Of a stretch of DNA of 64,000 bases, positions 50,021 through 58,429 are shown in pieces. The DNA comes from Algibacter pacificus (GTDB lineage: Bacteria > Bacteroidota > Bacteroidia > Flavobacteriales > Flavobacteriaceae), in NCBI RefSeq assembly GCF_008033385.1, contig NZ_VOGY01000003.1, forward strand, positions 186,001 to 250,000. Direction: 5' to 3'. How positions within the stretch are numbered: the stretch's first letter is position 1; each line of letters opens with the position of its first letter. The position numbers were made by a program, and so were the translations under genes. The notes below the pieces were generated by a model. It saw nothing but the letters and a program-made list of their open reading frames with translations, was not told where the DNA came from and made no database searches.

Positions 50021-50677
50021 CTAAGATTTCACGCGTTTTATAGCAGCGAAAGCTTGGTCTACATATTCATCTTCAACTAAAATAGTAAATTCGTTTGTGG
50101 TTGAAATAACTTCATAAAGTACGATGCCTTCCCAGGCTAAGCGTTTAAAGAAGTGATAATAAAGCCCCGCAATTTTAGAATTGTCTTGAGGTAAATTAAT
50201 GCTAATCGCTGTAAGTCCTTTTTGCACGGCTAAAAAATATTCGTTTTGTAACGATGTTTTTATAAAGCTGTTTAAGCTGCTGGAAATTATAATATTACTT
50301 TCGTGTATTCCTCGGGTGAAGGTGTAAAATAATTTGGATTCTTGGTTGATACGATCCAAAATTTTGGCATGATTATCAATGAGTGTTTTCGAGTTTTTAA
50401 CGGTATAATCGGTAAGATTTGATCGTACCGTAATATCGCCTAAATTTTGAATGGCGCGTTTCATTTTAACCGAATTGGTTAAAGTGGTTGGCGGATTATA
50501 ACGGCGTAAAGCCATCATAATTGCTCCGGGTTTTACGTCCTTTTTTAGCATTTTACTAATAGGTTCGGTAAGTTCCAAAGCTAATGCGCTAAAGTTAATG
50601 ATGTTTCTCGATAGCGCTTCTTCCAAATAAGGTTGCGCAATTAAAATGTCTTCTACACAGTTAGATACCGTTTTCAT
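50021..50677 (-). CDS. ACT-domain protein, aspartokinase-like, no kinase domain
   Basis: A 218-residue protein. The first 60 residues look helical and DNA-binding-like (VEDILIAQPYLEEALSRN, then GAIMMALRRYNPPT), followed by two small ACT-type regions; the second (about 150-215: GLTAISINLPQD, LAWEGIVLYEVISTTNEFTILVEDEYVDQAFAAI) resembles the C-terminal ACT domains of aspartate kinases. There is no amino-acid kinase domain. It is divergent from lysC by 115 bases. I infer a regulator that senses an amino acid, perhaps Lys or Thr, but ligand and mode are unknown. Confidence 0.62.
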   Translation of the reverse strand: MKTVSNCVEDILIAQPYLEEALSRNIINFSALALELTEPISKMLKKDVKPGAIMMALRRYNPPTTLTNSVKMKRAIQNLGDITVRSNLTDYTVKNSKTLIDNHAKILDRINQESKLFYTFTRGIHESNIIISSSLNSFIKTSLQNEYFLAVQKGLTAISINLPQDNSKIAGLYYHFFKRLAWEGIVLYEVISTTNEFTILVEDEYVDQAFAAIKRVKS

Positions 50678-50749
50678 GTTAAATATTTAACAATTTGTGT
50701 AAAAATAAACATAATTTTTAAAAAAAGGTATTATTGTTAATAAGAGTTT

Positions 50750-50757
50750 TATTTTTG
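50750..50757 (+). promoter_or_regulatory. Putative -7 box of lysC
   Basis: TATTTTTG in the lysC/ACT-protein spacer, 35 bases before the lysC ATG. A TTG at 50734 is 13 bases away, shorter than usual. Confidence 0.4.
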
Positions 50758-50792
50758 TTGAAGAAATAAAAATAATTAAGAAGTATTAGCGT

Positions 50793-52115
50793 ATGAAAGT
50801 TTTAAAATTTGGAGGCACTTCGGTTGGCTCGGTTGAGAATATGCTTAATGTGAAAAACATTATTAATGATGGTAGTGAGAAGGTTGTGGTGCTTTCGGCA
50901 ATGTCTGGAACCACAAACCAATTAGTTGCTATTGCAAAAGATATTACTGAACACCGAGGAGATGTTGCTGCGGAAAAGGTTAATGCTTTGCATGTAACTT
51001 ATAATCAGGTTATTGATGAGTTGTTAACAGATGCTGCCTTAAACGCTAAAACAAAAACATACGTTTCTGGTGTTTTTAATTTTTTACTAGGTTGTACTTC
51101 AAAATGGACGGCAGAATTAGTGGAAAACCAAATTGTAGCGCAAGGCGAGTTAATGTCTACGTATATGTTTAATAGTTTTTTACAACAAGAAGGTGTGAAT
51201 TCTGTTTTATTACCGGCGTTAAACTTTATGAAAATTGATGGTTTTAAGGAACCGGATGTTCAGTATATTGAAGAAAATCTTCAGGTGGTTTTAAGTGAAT
51301 CTGGACCTGCCGATATATATATTACACAAGGTTTTATTTGTTTGGACGATGCTGGTGAGATTTCAAATTTACAACGTGGTGGAAGTGATTATACAGCCAC
51401 TATTATTGGTGCTGCTATAAAAGCTGAAGAAGTTCAGATTTGGACAGATATCGATGGTATGCATAATAACGATCCAAGATTTGTAGAACACACGAATCCA
51501 ATATCAGATTTGTCGTTTGATGAAGCTGCCGAGTTGGCTTATTTTGGCGCAAAAATATTGCATCCACAAACGGTAAATCCTGTTCGTAAAGATAGTATTC
51601 CAGTACGATTAAAAAATACGATGAATCCAGAGGCACACGGCACTTTAATTTCTAGTAAAACTTCGGAAACAGGTATTAAAGCTATTGCTGCAAAAGATGG
51701 TATAACGGCTATTAAGATTAAATCGGCACATATGTTACAGGCGTATGGCTTCTTAAAAAAAGTATTCGAAATTTTTGAAACCTACCAAACATCTATTGAT
51801 ATGATTACCACCTCGGAAGTCGCGGTAAGCTTAACTATTGATGATGATAAGAACTTAGATAAAATTTTAGCAGAGCTAGATAAAATAGCGTCTATTGAAG
51901 TGGATGTAAACCAAAGTATTGTGTGTTTAGTAGGGCATGCTGTTGTGAACCATCAAGATACTTTTAGATTGTTCCAGATTTTACAGGATGTAAAAATTAG
52001 AATGATTTCTTACGGAGGTAGTAATAATAATATTTCTCTGTTAATTGATTCTCAAGATAAAATAAAAACGCTTCAAAAACTAAATAGTTATTTATTTGAA
52101 ATGGCTGCTGTTTAG
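50793..52115 (+). CDS. lysC: Aspartate kinase
   Basis: Phosphorylates aspartate, the first step toward lysine, threonine, methionine and diaminopimelate. The 440 residues have the N-terminal KFGGTSVGS motif, LQRGGSDYTATIIGAAI with the phosphate and Asp binding residues, and WTDIDGMHNNDPR. Two ACT domains lie at about 300-440 (ITAIKIKSAHM, and VCLVGHAVVNHQDTFRLFQI), the sites for feedback inhibition. No homoserine dehydrogenase domain is attached. It is divergent from the stand-alone ACT-domain gene, and a terminator follows. Confidence 0.96.
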   Translation: MKVLKFGGTSVGSVENMLNVKNIINDGSEKVVVLSAMSGTTNQLVAIAKDITEHRGDVAAEKVNALHVTYNQVIDELLTDAALNAKTKTYVSGVFNFLLGCTSKWTAELVENQIVAQGELMSTYMFNSFLQQEGVNSVLLPALNFMKIDGFKEPDVQYIEENLQVVLSESGPADIYITQGFICLDDAGEISNLQRGGSDYTATIIGAAIKAEEVQIWTDIDGMHNNDPRFVEHTNPISDLSFDEAAELAYFGAKILHPQTVNPVRKDSIPVRLKNTMNPEAHGTLISSKTSETGIKAIAAKDGITAIKIKSAHMLQAYGFLKKVFEIFETYQTSIDMITTSEVAVSLTIDDDKNLDKILAELDKIASIEVDVNQSIVCLVGHAVVNHQDTFRLFQILQDVKIRMISYGGSNNNISLLIDSQDKIKTLQKLNSYLFEMAAV

Positions 52116-52135
52116 TAAGTAGATAGTAGAATAAA

Positions 52136-52173
52136 AAAATGGACTGAAGTTTTAAATTTCAGTCCATTTTTTT
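52136..52173. terminator. Terminator between converging lysC and pepP
   Basis: A 13-bp perfect inverted repeat (52136-52148 and 52158-52170) with A and T runs on the two sides, so it can serve both genes. Confidence 0.85.
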
Positions 52174-52188
52174 GTTTTTAATCAAGTG

Positions 52189-53481
52189 TTACGAATTCAT
52201 AATATCTTCAATCTCATCGGCTTCTAAAGGAATGTTTCGCATTAAATTAAAAGGTTCTCCTGTTTTTTGAATCACAACATCATCTTCTAATCGAATACCG
52301 AAACCTTCTTCTGGAATATAAATTCCTGGTTCTACGGTCCATACCATATTTTCTTGCATAGGTTCGGTTAAAATACCGTAATCATGAGTATCTAATCCCA
52401 TGTGGTGGCTGGTGCCGTGCATAAAATATTTTTTATAAGCGGGCCATTCTGGATTTTCATTTTGAACATCGGCTTTGTCTAGAAGATTAAGATCAAGTAA
52501 TTCACTCGTCATTATCTTTCCAACTTCAGCATGGTAGTCTGTCCAATCGGTTCCTGGGATAAGCATTTTAGTGGCTTCATTTTTCACACGAATTACAGCA
52601 TTGTAAACTGCTTTTTGTCTGTCGGTAAAACGTCCAGAAACAGGGATAGTTCGTGTCATATCGCTCGAATAATTAGCATATTCTGCGCCTACGTCCATTA
52701 AAATTAAATCGCCTGCTTTGCATTGTTGGTTGTTTTCAATATAATGTAAAACATTGGCGTTATTTCCGGATGCTATAATTGGGGTGTAAGCGAATTTTTT
52801 AGAACGGTTTCTTAAAAATTCGTGCATAAATTCGGCTTCAATTTCGTATTCCCAAACGTCTGGTTTTACAAAATTTAAAACACGGCGAAATCCTTTTTCG
52901 GTAATATCGCAAGCTTGTTGAATTAAATCGATTTCTATGGAATCTTTTACGGAACGTAAGCGTTGTAAAATAGGAGCGCTTTTAGCAACACGATGTGCGG
53001 GGTATTTATTTTTTAACCATTTTGAAAAACGATCTTCACGAGTTTCTGTTTCTACATTAGCGCGGTAATGTTCGTTAGTGTTTAGGTAAACGGTATCACA
53101 TTGTGTCATAATTTCAAACATCACTTTTTCCATGTCTTGCAGCCAGTATACTGTTTTTATGCCACTGGTTTCAAAGGCTTTTTCTTTGGTTAGCTTTTCG
53201 CCTTCCCAAATAGCAATGTGTTCGTTGGTTTCTTTTAAAAAAAGAATTTCACGATGTTTTTCTTTCGGACAATCGGGGAAAATAACTAATATACTTTCTT
53301 CTTGATCTACACCACTCAGGTAAAAAATATCACGATGCTGCTCGAATGGCATGGTGCTATCGGCGCTAATTGGGTAAATATCATTAGAATTAAAAACAGC
53401 TAAACTTTTAGGAGCCATGTTTTTGGCGAAGTTTTTTCTGTTTTTTATAAATAGAGCGGGATTTATTTGTTCGTATTTCAT
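52189..53481 (-). CDS. pepP: Aminopeptidase P family protein
   Basis: Metallopeptidase that removes N-terminal residues linked to proline. The 430 residues have the creatinase-type N-terminal domain (about 1-175, with IYPISADSTMPFEQHRDIFYLSGV) and the pita-bread catalytic domain: metal ligands in LMDVGAEYANYSSDMTRT (both Asp), HGTSHHMGLDTHD (His), VEPGIYIPEEGFGIRLEDDVVI (both Glu). It is complete with respect to metal ligands. It has a TAAATTTG box 33 bases upstream of the ATG. Confidence 0.95.
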   Translation of the reverse strand: MKYEQINPALFIKNRKNFAKNMAPKSLAVFNSNDIYPISADSTMPFEQHRDIFYLSGVDQEESILVIFPDCPKEKHREILFLKETNEHIAIWEGEKLTKEKAFETSGIKTVYWLQDMEKVMFEIMTQCDTVYLNTNEHYRANVETETREDRFSKWLKNKYPAHRVAKSAPILQRLRSVKDSIEIDLIQQACDITEKGFRRVLNFVKPDVWEYEIEAEFMHEFLRNRSKKFAYTPIIASGNNANVLHYIENNQQCKAGDLILMDVGAEYANYSSDMTRTIPVSGRFTDRQKAVYNAVIRVKNEATKMLIPGTDWTDYHAEVGKIMTSELLDLNLLDKADVQNENPEWPAYKKYFMHGTSHHMGLDTHDYGILTEPMQENMVWTVEPGIYIPEEGFGIRLEDDVVIQKTGEPFNLMRNIPLEADEIEDIMNS

Positions 53482-53514
53482 ATTTGAAAGTGTTATTTAA
53501 GTTACAAATTTAAT

Positions 53515-53522
53515 ACTTTATT
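53515..53522 (-). promoter_or_regulatory. Putative -7 box of pepP
   Basis: Minus-strand TAAATTTG (TAnnTTTG), 33 bases upstream of the pepP ATG. Confidence 0.4.
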
Positions 53523-53937
53523 TAGGGAATACTTATAATACAGTAATCGGATCTTTTGTTTTTAACATTTTATTAGTTTTTTAGAAAACGACTTCGTAAA
53601 GAGGTGTTGAGAATAGAAAAACCATTACTTTTAAAAGTTTAATTAAAGAAGGTTTCCATAAGGGTAAAATATTTTATTTATGTTTTATAGGAAAAAATAT
53701 GGTTATCAATCAATTAGAGAAAAGGGTTTGAAAATTTGTTTTTAATAAAACATAAATTTACTACAACGTATTCGTTCAATATCCATAGGGGTTAACAGAG
53801 GGTTGGTTTTGGCTATGCTAAGTTTTGTTGGTGTTTTAAGTGATAATTGTCATGAAATTGAATATAGGAAACTTATACTTTTGTTCATCTAAATAAAACT
53901 TAGATTTTAATAAAATCTGAAGAAAATACTATGTCAT
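53523..53937. other. Intergenic spacer with a -7 box and palindrome for the AspT-like gene
   Basis: Most of this AT-rich spacer shows no gene that I can support. Near its end TACTTTTG (53876-53883) matches TAnnTTTG, and AGATTTTA-A-TAAAATCT (53902-53918) is a perfect 8-bp palindrome between the likely transcript start and the ATG at 53938, in a position where a regulator could act. Confidence 0.45.
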
Positions 53938-55554
53938 ATGGAACTTATTTTAGAATTACTCACTAAAGATTACTTTGTGTTATTTCTAGTTATTGGTTTG
54001 GGAATTGCTCTTGGAAACGTTCAAATAAAGGGGATAAGTTTTGATACTTCAGCAGTAATTTTTGTAGCTATCTTTTTTGGTTATTTGTATAATTTGTATG
54101 GTGTAAATTTTAGTATTCCGTCTATTATACAAAGTGTGGGGTTAGTATTGTTTATATATACTATTGGCATGCAAGCTGGGCCGTCGTTTTTTAGTTCGTT
54201 TAAAGAGCAAGGTGCTAAATTAATTATTCTTGCAGGGATTGCGGTAATTACTGGTGGTATAACGGCGGTATCTATAGCTTATATTTATGATGTTGATATG
54301 AATATGATGAGTGGTTTGTTAACAGGGGCGTTAACATCAACTCCGGGTTTGGCAGCTTCTATTGAGGCTTCTCAGTCTACCATGGCGTCTATAGGTTACG
54401 GAATTGCTTATCCTTTTGGGGTTTTGGGTGTTATTTTATTTGTAAAATTAGGGCCAGCTTTGTTTCGAGTAAATATTAAACATGAAGAAAATAAATATGA
54501 AGAGGAGTCGCATTCTAATACGCCTTTAATTATAAATAGAAATTTGATTATTTCTAATGAAAATGTAAATGGGAAAACCATTAAAGAGTTAAGGATTCGT
54601 TTTATGACACAGGCTAATATTTCACGTATAATGAAACCTAATCAATTGCCTATTTCTCCTACTAAGGATACGGTTTTAGAAACAGGAGATCTTATAAAAG
54701 CTGTTGGTACTGTAAATGCCTTGGAGAGAATTGAATTATTATTAGGAAAGGTTACTGATACAGAAATTCCTAGAAGTGGTACCTATGATGTAAAATGGTA
54801 TGTGGTGAGTAATGATACGGTAGTAAATAAAACCATTAGAGAATTAAATCTTTTAGAAAACTATTCGGCTACTATTACTCGCATTAGAAGATCGGGTATT
54901 GATTTGGTGCCACATCCAACAACGCGTATAAAATATGGTGATAAAATTTTAGTATCTTCATCTAAAGGGAATGTTTCTGCGGTAACTCAACTCTTTGGCG
55001 ATAGCCTTAAAAGAATTGGGCAAACTAGTTTTTTACCGGTAGCCTTTGGGATAGTTATTGGTGTTCTTGTTGGGGTTGTTGCTATTCCGTTAGGGGGTAT
55101 ACATATTAAATTAGGGCTTACAGGTGGGGTGCTTTTAGCTTCAATATTTTTAAGTTGGAAAGGGAAAATGGGGCGTATTATTTGGAATCTGCCTGGCCCT
55201 GCTAATCAAATATTGCGTCAGTTTGGGCTTTTGTTATTTTTAACACCTGTGGGGTTAAGTGCTGGACAACATTTAGTTTTAGCTATTCAGGAACATGGTG
55301 CTATTTTGTTTGTATATGGAGCACTTATCACTTTGATGCCTATGATTGCTACGGTTCTTACTGGGCGATTTTTGTTAAAAATTAACTTTTTGTCAATTTT
55401 AGGGGCGTTAACAGGAGGAATGACCTCAACTCCCGGGTTAAGTGCAACGGACTCTATGACCGAATCTGAGGCGCCACAAATAGCTTATGCTGCGGTATAT
55501 CCTTTTTCATTAGTACTTATAATAATTGTTGCTGAAATTATGGCTATTTTGTAA
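53938..55554 (+). CDS. AspT/YidE-type transporter with two RCK_C domains
   Basis: An inner-membrane transporter of 538 residues. Two halves of membrane helices flank a soluble centre: helices at about 5-170, two RCK_C (TrkA-C) domains at about 200-370 (KTIKELRIRFMTQANISRI, then VVNKTIRELNLLENYSATITRIRR), then helices to the end. The halves have matching TSTPGLAAS and TSTPGLSAT motifs, a sign of internal duplication. AspT is an aspartate:alanine antiporter; YidE and YbjL relatives have uncertain substrates. The RCK_C domains often bind nucleotides or ions, hinting at regulation. A DASS transporter and sdhCAB follow. Confidence 0.85.
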   Translation: MELILELLTKDYFVLFLVIGLGIALGNVQIKGISFDTSAVIFVAIFFGYLYNLYGVNFSIPSIIQSVGLVLFIYTIGMQAGPSFFSSFKEQGAKLIILAGIAVITGGITAVSIAYIYDVDMNMMSGLLTGALTSTPGLAASIEASQSTMASIGYGIAYPFGVLGVILFVKLGPALFRVNIKHEENKYEEESHSNTPLIINRNLIISNENVNGKTIKELRIRFMTQANISRIMKPNQLPISPTKDTVLETGDLIKAVGTVNALERIELLLGKVTDTEIPRSGTYDVKWYVVSNDTVVNKTIRELNLLENYSATITRIRRSGIDLVPHPTTRIKYGDKILVSSSKGNVSAVTQLFGDSLKRIGQTSFLPVAFGIVIGVLVGVVAIPLGGIHIKLGLTGGVLLASIFLSWKGKMGRIIWNLPGPANQILRQFGLLLFLTPVGLSAGQHLVLAIQEHGAILFVYGALITLMPMIATVLTGRFLLKINFLSILGALTGGMTSTPGLSATDSMTESEAPQIAYAAVYPFSLVLIIIVAEIMAIL

Positions 55555-55568
55555 TCAACTTAAAAAAA

Positions 55569-55640
55569 TTACTCTATACTAATTTGTTTTAAAATAATAG
55601 ATAGCAGGGCAAGTAATAAGAAAAATGTGAGCAATATCAT
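55569..55640 (-). CDS. Candidate hydrophobic micro-ORF (23 residues)
   Basis: An ATG-to-TAA frame of 23 codons on the minus strand, between the two transporter genes. The product would start MILLTFFLLLALLSII and end LKQISIE: a single short transmembrane helix with a polar tail. No conserved family can be tested here. Chance is a real alternative, given its length and AT-rich setting. Confidence 0.2.
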   Translation of the reverse strand: MILLTFFLLLALLSIILKQISIE

Positions 55641-55691
55641 GGTTTCTATTTTTTGTTCAGTTTAAATTTGCCGAGACCAAACCAAGAAATT

Positions 55692-57554
55692 ATGACGATT
55701 ACATTTATCATTTTAGCAATTACAATTATTTTGTTTGTATCGGGAAAAATAAGACCGGATATTGTAGCAGTTACCAGTATGATGGCCTTGAGTATGACGG
55801 GGGTTTTAACTGTAAATGAAACATTTTCAGGGTTTAGTAATACCAGTATTATTTTAATTGCGGGTTTGTTTATAGTTGGTGAAGCCATGAGTAGAACCGG
55901 ATTAACTTCTTGGCTTGGGAATAAAATTATTACCCTATCAAAAAGTAACTCTAATAGATTATTGGTTTTAGTTATTATTGGTTCGGCTATTTTGTCTGCT
56001 TTTATGAGTAATACCGGTACAGTGGCTTCTTTAATGCCTGTTGTAATTGCAGCATCTTGGCGGTTAAAAATGCCAGCATCAAAAATGCTAATTCCATTGT
56101 CTTTTGCTGCTGCTACTGGTGGTTTGCTAACTTTAACAGGGACACCTACCAATATTATTGCCAACCAAGCTATGGTAGATGCAGGAATTCCAGAGTTTGG
56201 TTTTTTTGAATTTGCTTATATAGGCGTGCCTTTGTTGGTGTTAACTGTAATTTATATGCGATATTTTGGCACAAAATTACTGCCAAGTAATAAATCGAGA
56301 CGGGTAGAGGATATTGATGAATCTATACAAAGTATCGAAGAATCATACCAATTATTTGATGCGTTTTGGCGAGTAAGAATAAGACCAAATTCTTCAGCAG
56401 TTGGAAAAACAATGAAGGAATTGAAGCTAGGATCTTTAATGGGAGTTACGGTTATTAAAATGATTTCTAAGGAAGATGTTACAACGTCTTTTCTGAAAAA
56501 AGTAGGTTTTAAAAAAAGTGATTTAGACGAGTTTCCAGATTTAAATCGCGCCATGAATGTTGGCGATGAGCTTATTGTGAATTGTAGTGAAAATAGAATT
56601 CATAGATTTATTGAGAAATATAATGTAGCTGCTACTAAGTTAGATAATATAGATGGTGAATTCATGAAAGAGAATGTGCTATCTGATGAAATTGGAATAT
56701 GCGAATTAATTGTAGCTCCAAAATCAAGTTATAAAGGAAGACATATTAATACTGGCCGATTTGGAAAACATTACAATCTGCAAGTTATTGCTGTAAGTCG
56801 GTATAATAAACGAATTAGGGGGAGAGAATTCGATTTACAAGAAGGTGATGCTATTTTAGTTAGAGCTAAGTGGGAGGATATTAAGGAAATTCAAGAGCAA
56901 AGTAGAGATTTCTTAATTATTGGTTCGCCTGAAGAGCTTTCTAAGGAAATTGGAAAAATAACAAGAAAGGCTGTAATCTCTATTTTGGCCATGGTGTTTA
57001 TGGTTTGTATGTTTATTTGGGGGCCGTTTTCGTCGGCTATTACTGTCATGCTTACCGCGTTTATCATGATTTTAGGGGGTTGTATTAATATGAATCAATC
57101 TTATAGAGCTATTAACTGGAATGTTATTATCATTATGGCGGGGATGATTCCTATGGGAGTAGCGCTTCAAAAAACAGGAGGAGCAAAATTTATTGCAGAT
57201 TCTATGATTGCCTTAATAGGACAAAAGCACCCAACTTATTTTTTAGCAGGAATTTTCTTGATAACCTCGTTTTTAAGTCAGGTGATGAGTAATACGGCAA
57301 CAGCAATTTTAATGGCACCCATTGTTTTGGCGGCATCCTTGGAATTAGGGTATTCGCCTTATCCTTTTATGATGATATTAGCAGTGAGTGCATCCACGGC
57401 GTTTTTAACACCTTTTGGTACACCCACAAATACAATGGTTATGAATGCGGGAGGGTATAAATTTACAGATTATATGAAAAGTGGCGCTGTTTTATTGTTA
57501 ATATTTTTTATTGTGAGTATTGTTATGGTGCCAATGATTTGGCCTTATAAATAA
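55692..57554 (+). CDS. SLC13/DASS-family permease with RCK_C domains
   Basis: An inner-membrane carrier of about 620 residues of the CitT/DASS superfamily, which mostly import dicarboxylates or sulfate with sodium. ATG 55692 is chosen; a TTG at 55653 is less likely. Membrane helices at about 1-170 and 420-620 surround two RCK_C domains at about 200-400 (VRIRPNSSAVGKTMKELKLG, ELIVAPKSSYKGRHINTGRF). SNT and TPTN motifs typical of substrate/sodium sites are present in both halves: SNTGTVASLMP with TLTGTPTNIIANQ, and SNTATAILMAP with FLTPFGTPTNTMVM. It lies between the AspT-like transporter and sdhCAB. The substrate is not settled. Confidence 0.87.
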   Translation: MTITFIILAITIILFVSGKIRPDIVAVTSMMALSMTGVLTVNETFSGFSNTSIILIAGLFIVGEAMSRTGLTSWLGNKIITLSKSNSNRLLVLVIIGSAILSAFMSNTGTVASLMPVVIAASWRLKMPASKMLIPLSFAAATGGLLTLTGTPTNIIANQAMVDAGIPEFGFFEFAYIGVPLLVLTVIYMRYFGTKLLPSNKSRRVEDIDESIQSIEESYQLFDAFWRVRIRPNSSAVGKTMKELKLGSLMGVTVIKMISKEDVTTSFLKKVGFKKSDLDEFPDLNRAMNVGDELIVNCSENRIHRFIEKYNVAATKLDNIDGEFMKENVLSDEIGICELIVAPKSSYKGRHINTGRFGKHYNLQVIAVSRYNKRIRGREFDLQEGDAILVRAKWEDIKEIQEQSRDFLIIGSPEELSKEIGKITRKAVISILAMVFMVCMFIWGPFSSAITVMLTAFIMILGGCINMNQSYRAINWNVIIIMAGMIPMGVALQKTGGAKFIADSMIALIGQKHPTYFLAGIFLITSFLSQVMSNTATAILMAPIVLAASLELGYSPYPFMMILAVSASTAFLTPFGTPTNTMVMNAGGYKFTDYMKSGAVLLLIFFIVSIVMVPMIWPYK

Positions 57555-57683
57555 GTAAAAACTATATAAAAAAACGATTTGGTTTGCAGGATTATTTTAG
57601 GTAAAATGCCTGAGAATAATTGAATAAATTATAAAAATAATGGCTTTGTTAAAACGATTCTAAATAACTAAAAAAAAAGCGTT

Positions 57684-57718
57684 TTGTTTCAAAAAAGAAT
57701 ATCTAAATAGTACATTTG
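57684..57718 (+). promoter_or_regulatory. Promoter of sdhCAB
   Basis: TTG (57684-57686), a 24-base spacer and TACATTTG (57711-57718, exact TAnnTTTG), 27 bases before the sdhC ATG. The spacer is a little long for the consensus. Confidence 0.55.
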
Positions 57719-57745
57719 TTAACAACAATTTTAACTTAATAAATA

Positions 57746-58417
57746 ATGAGCGGATTTTTCAAATCTTCAGTAGGAAGGAAGGTTGCTATGGCACTTTCAG
57801 CATTCTTCCTCATGTTTTTCTTAATTATACATTTAGCGGTAAATATTACTTCTTTATTCAGTGAAAACCTTTTTAACGAGATGTCTCATTTTATGGGAAC
57901 CAATCCGTTAATTCAATTTGCTTTGCAGCCCGTTTTAATTTTTGGTGTTGTATTTCACTTTGTTATGGGGTTTGTATTAGAATTGAAAAACAAAAAAGCA
58001 AATGGAGTTGCTTATGTTAGAAATAATGGAGCAGCTAATTCTACCTGGATGAGTAGAAACATGATTTATAGTGGCCTTGCTATTTTAGCATTTATTGCAT
58101 TACACTTTATCGATTTCTGGATTCCAGAATTAAACACTAAATATGTCGTTGGAGATATGTCTGGAATGCATGATGGTAACTTTAGATATTATCATGAACT
58201 CGTTGAAAAGTTCCATAACCCTGCAAGAGTGGTTGCTTATGTGGTTGCTTTTGTCCTTTTAGGATTGCACTTAGCACATGGCTTTACTTCAGCGTTCCAA
58301 TCTATGGGTATTACTGCTGGACGTAAAAAAACACTTCAAAGTATTGGGAAGGCTTATTCTATTATCATTCCATTAGGATTTGTTATTGTAGCAGTTTTTC
58401 ATTTTTTCAACCATTAA
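57746..58417 (+). CDS. sdhC: Succinate dehydrogenase, cytochrome b subunit (type B)
   Basis: The membrane anchor of the complex, 223 residues with five transmembrane helices at about 13-35, 52-75, 95-118, 150-172 and 190-222. The histidines typical of di-heme type-B anchors are seen: LIIHLAVN, FHFVMGF, ALHFIDFW, LGLHLAHGF and a final FHFFNH. A single cytochrome b subunit, instead of SdhC plus SdhD, marks this as type B, as in epsilon-proteobacteria and Bacteroidota. It is the first gene of sdhCAB, with 12 bases to sdhA. Confidence 0.95.
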   Translation: MSGFFKSSVGRKVAMALSAFFLMFFLIIHLAVNITSLFSENLFNEMSHFMGTNPLIQFALQPVLIFGVVFHFVMGFVLELKNKKANGVAYVRNNGAANSTWMSRNMIYSGLAILAFIALHFIDFWIPELNTKYVVGDMSGMHDGNFRYYHELVEKFHNPARVVAYVVAFVLLGLHLAHGFTSAFQSMGITAGRKKTLQSIGKAYSIIIPLGFVIVAVFHFFNH

Positions 58418-58429
58418 TCTGATTATAGT

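Noticed and set aside
55646-56164. 172-codon minus-strand frame over the DASS transporter
   Set aside because: It lies wholly antisense to a well-supported membrane protein; its hydrophobic look follows from the opposite frame.
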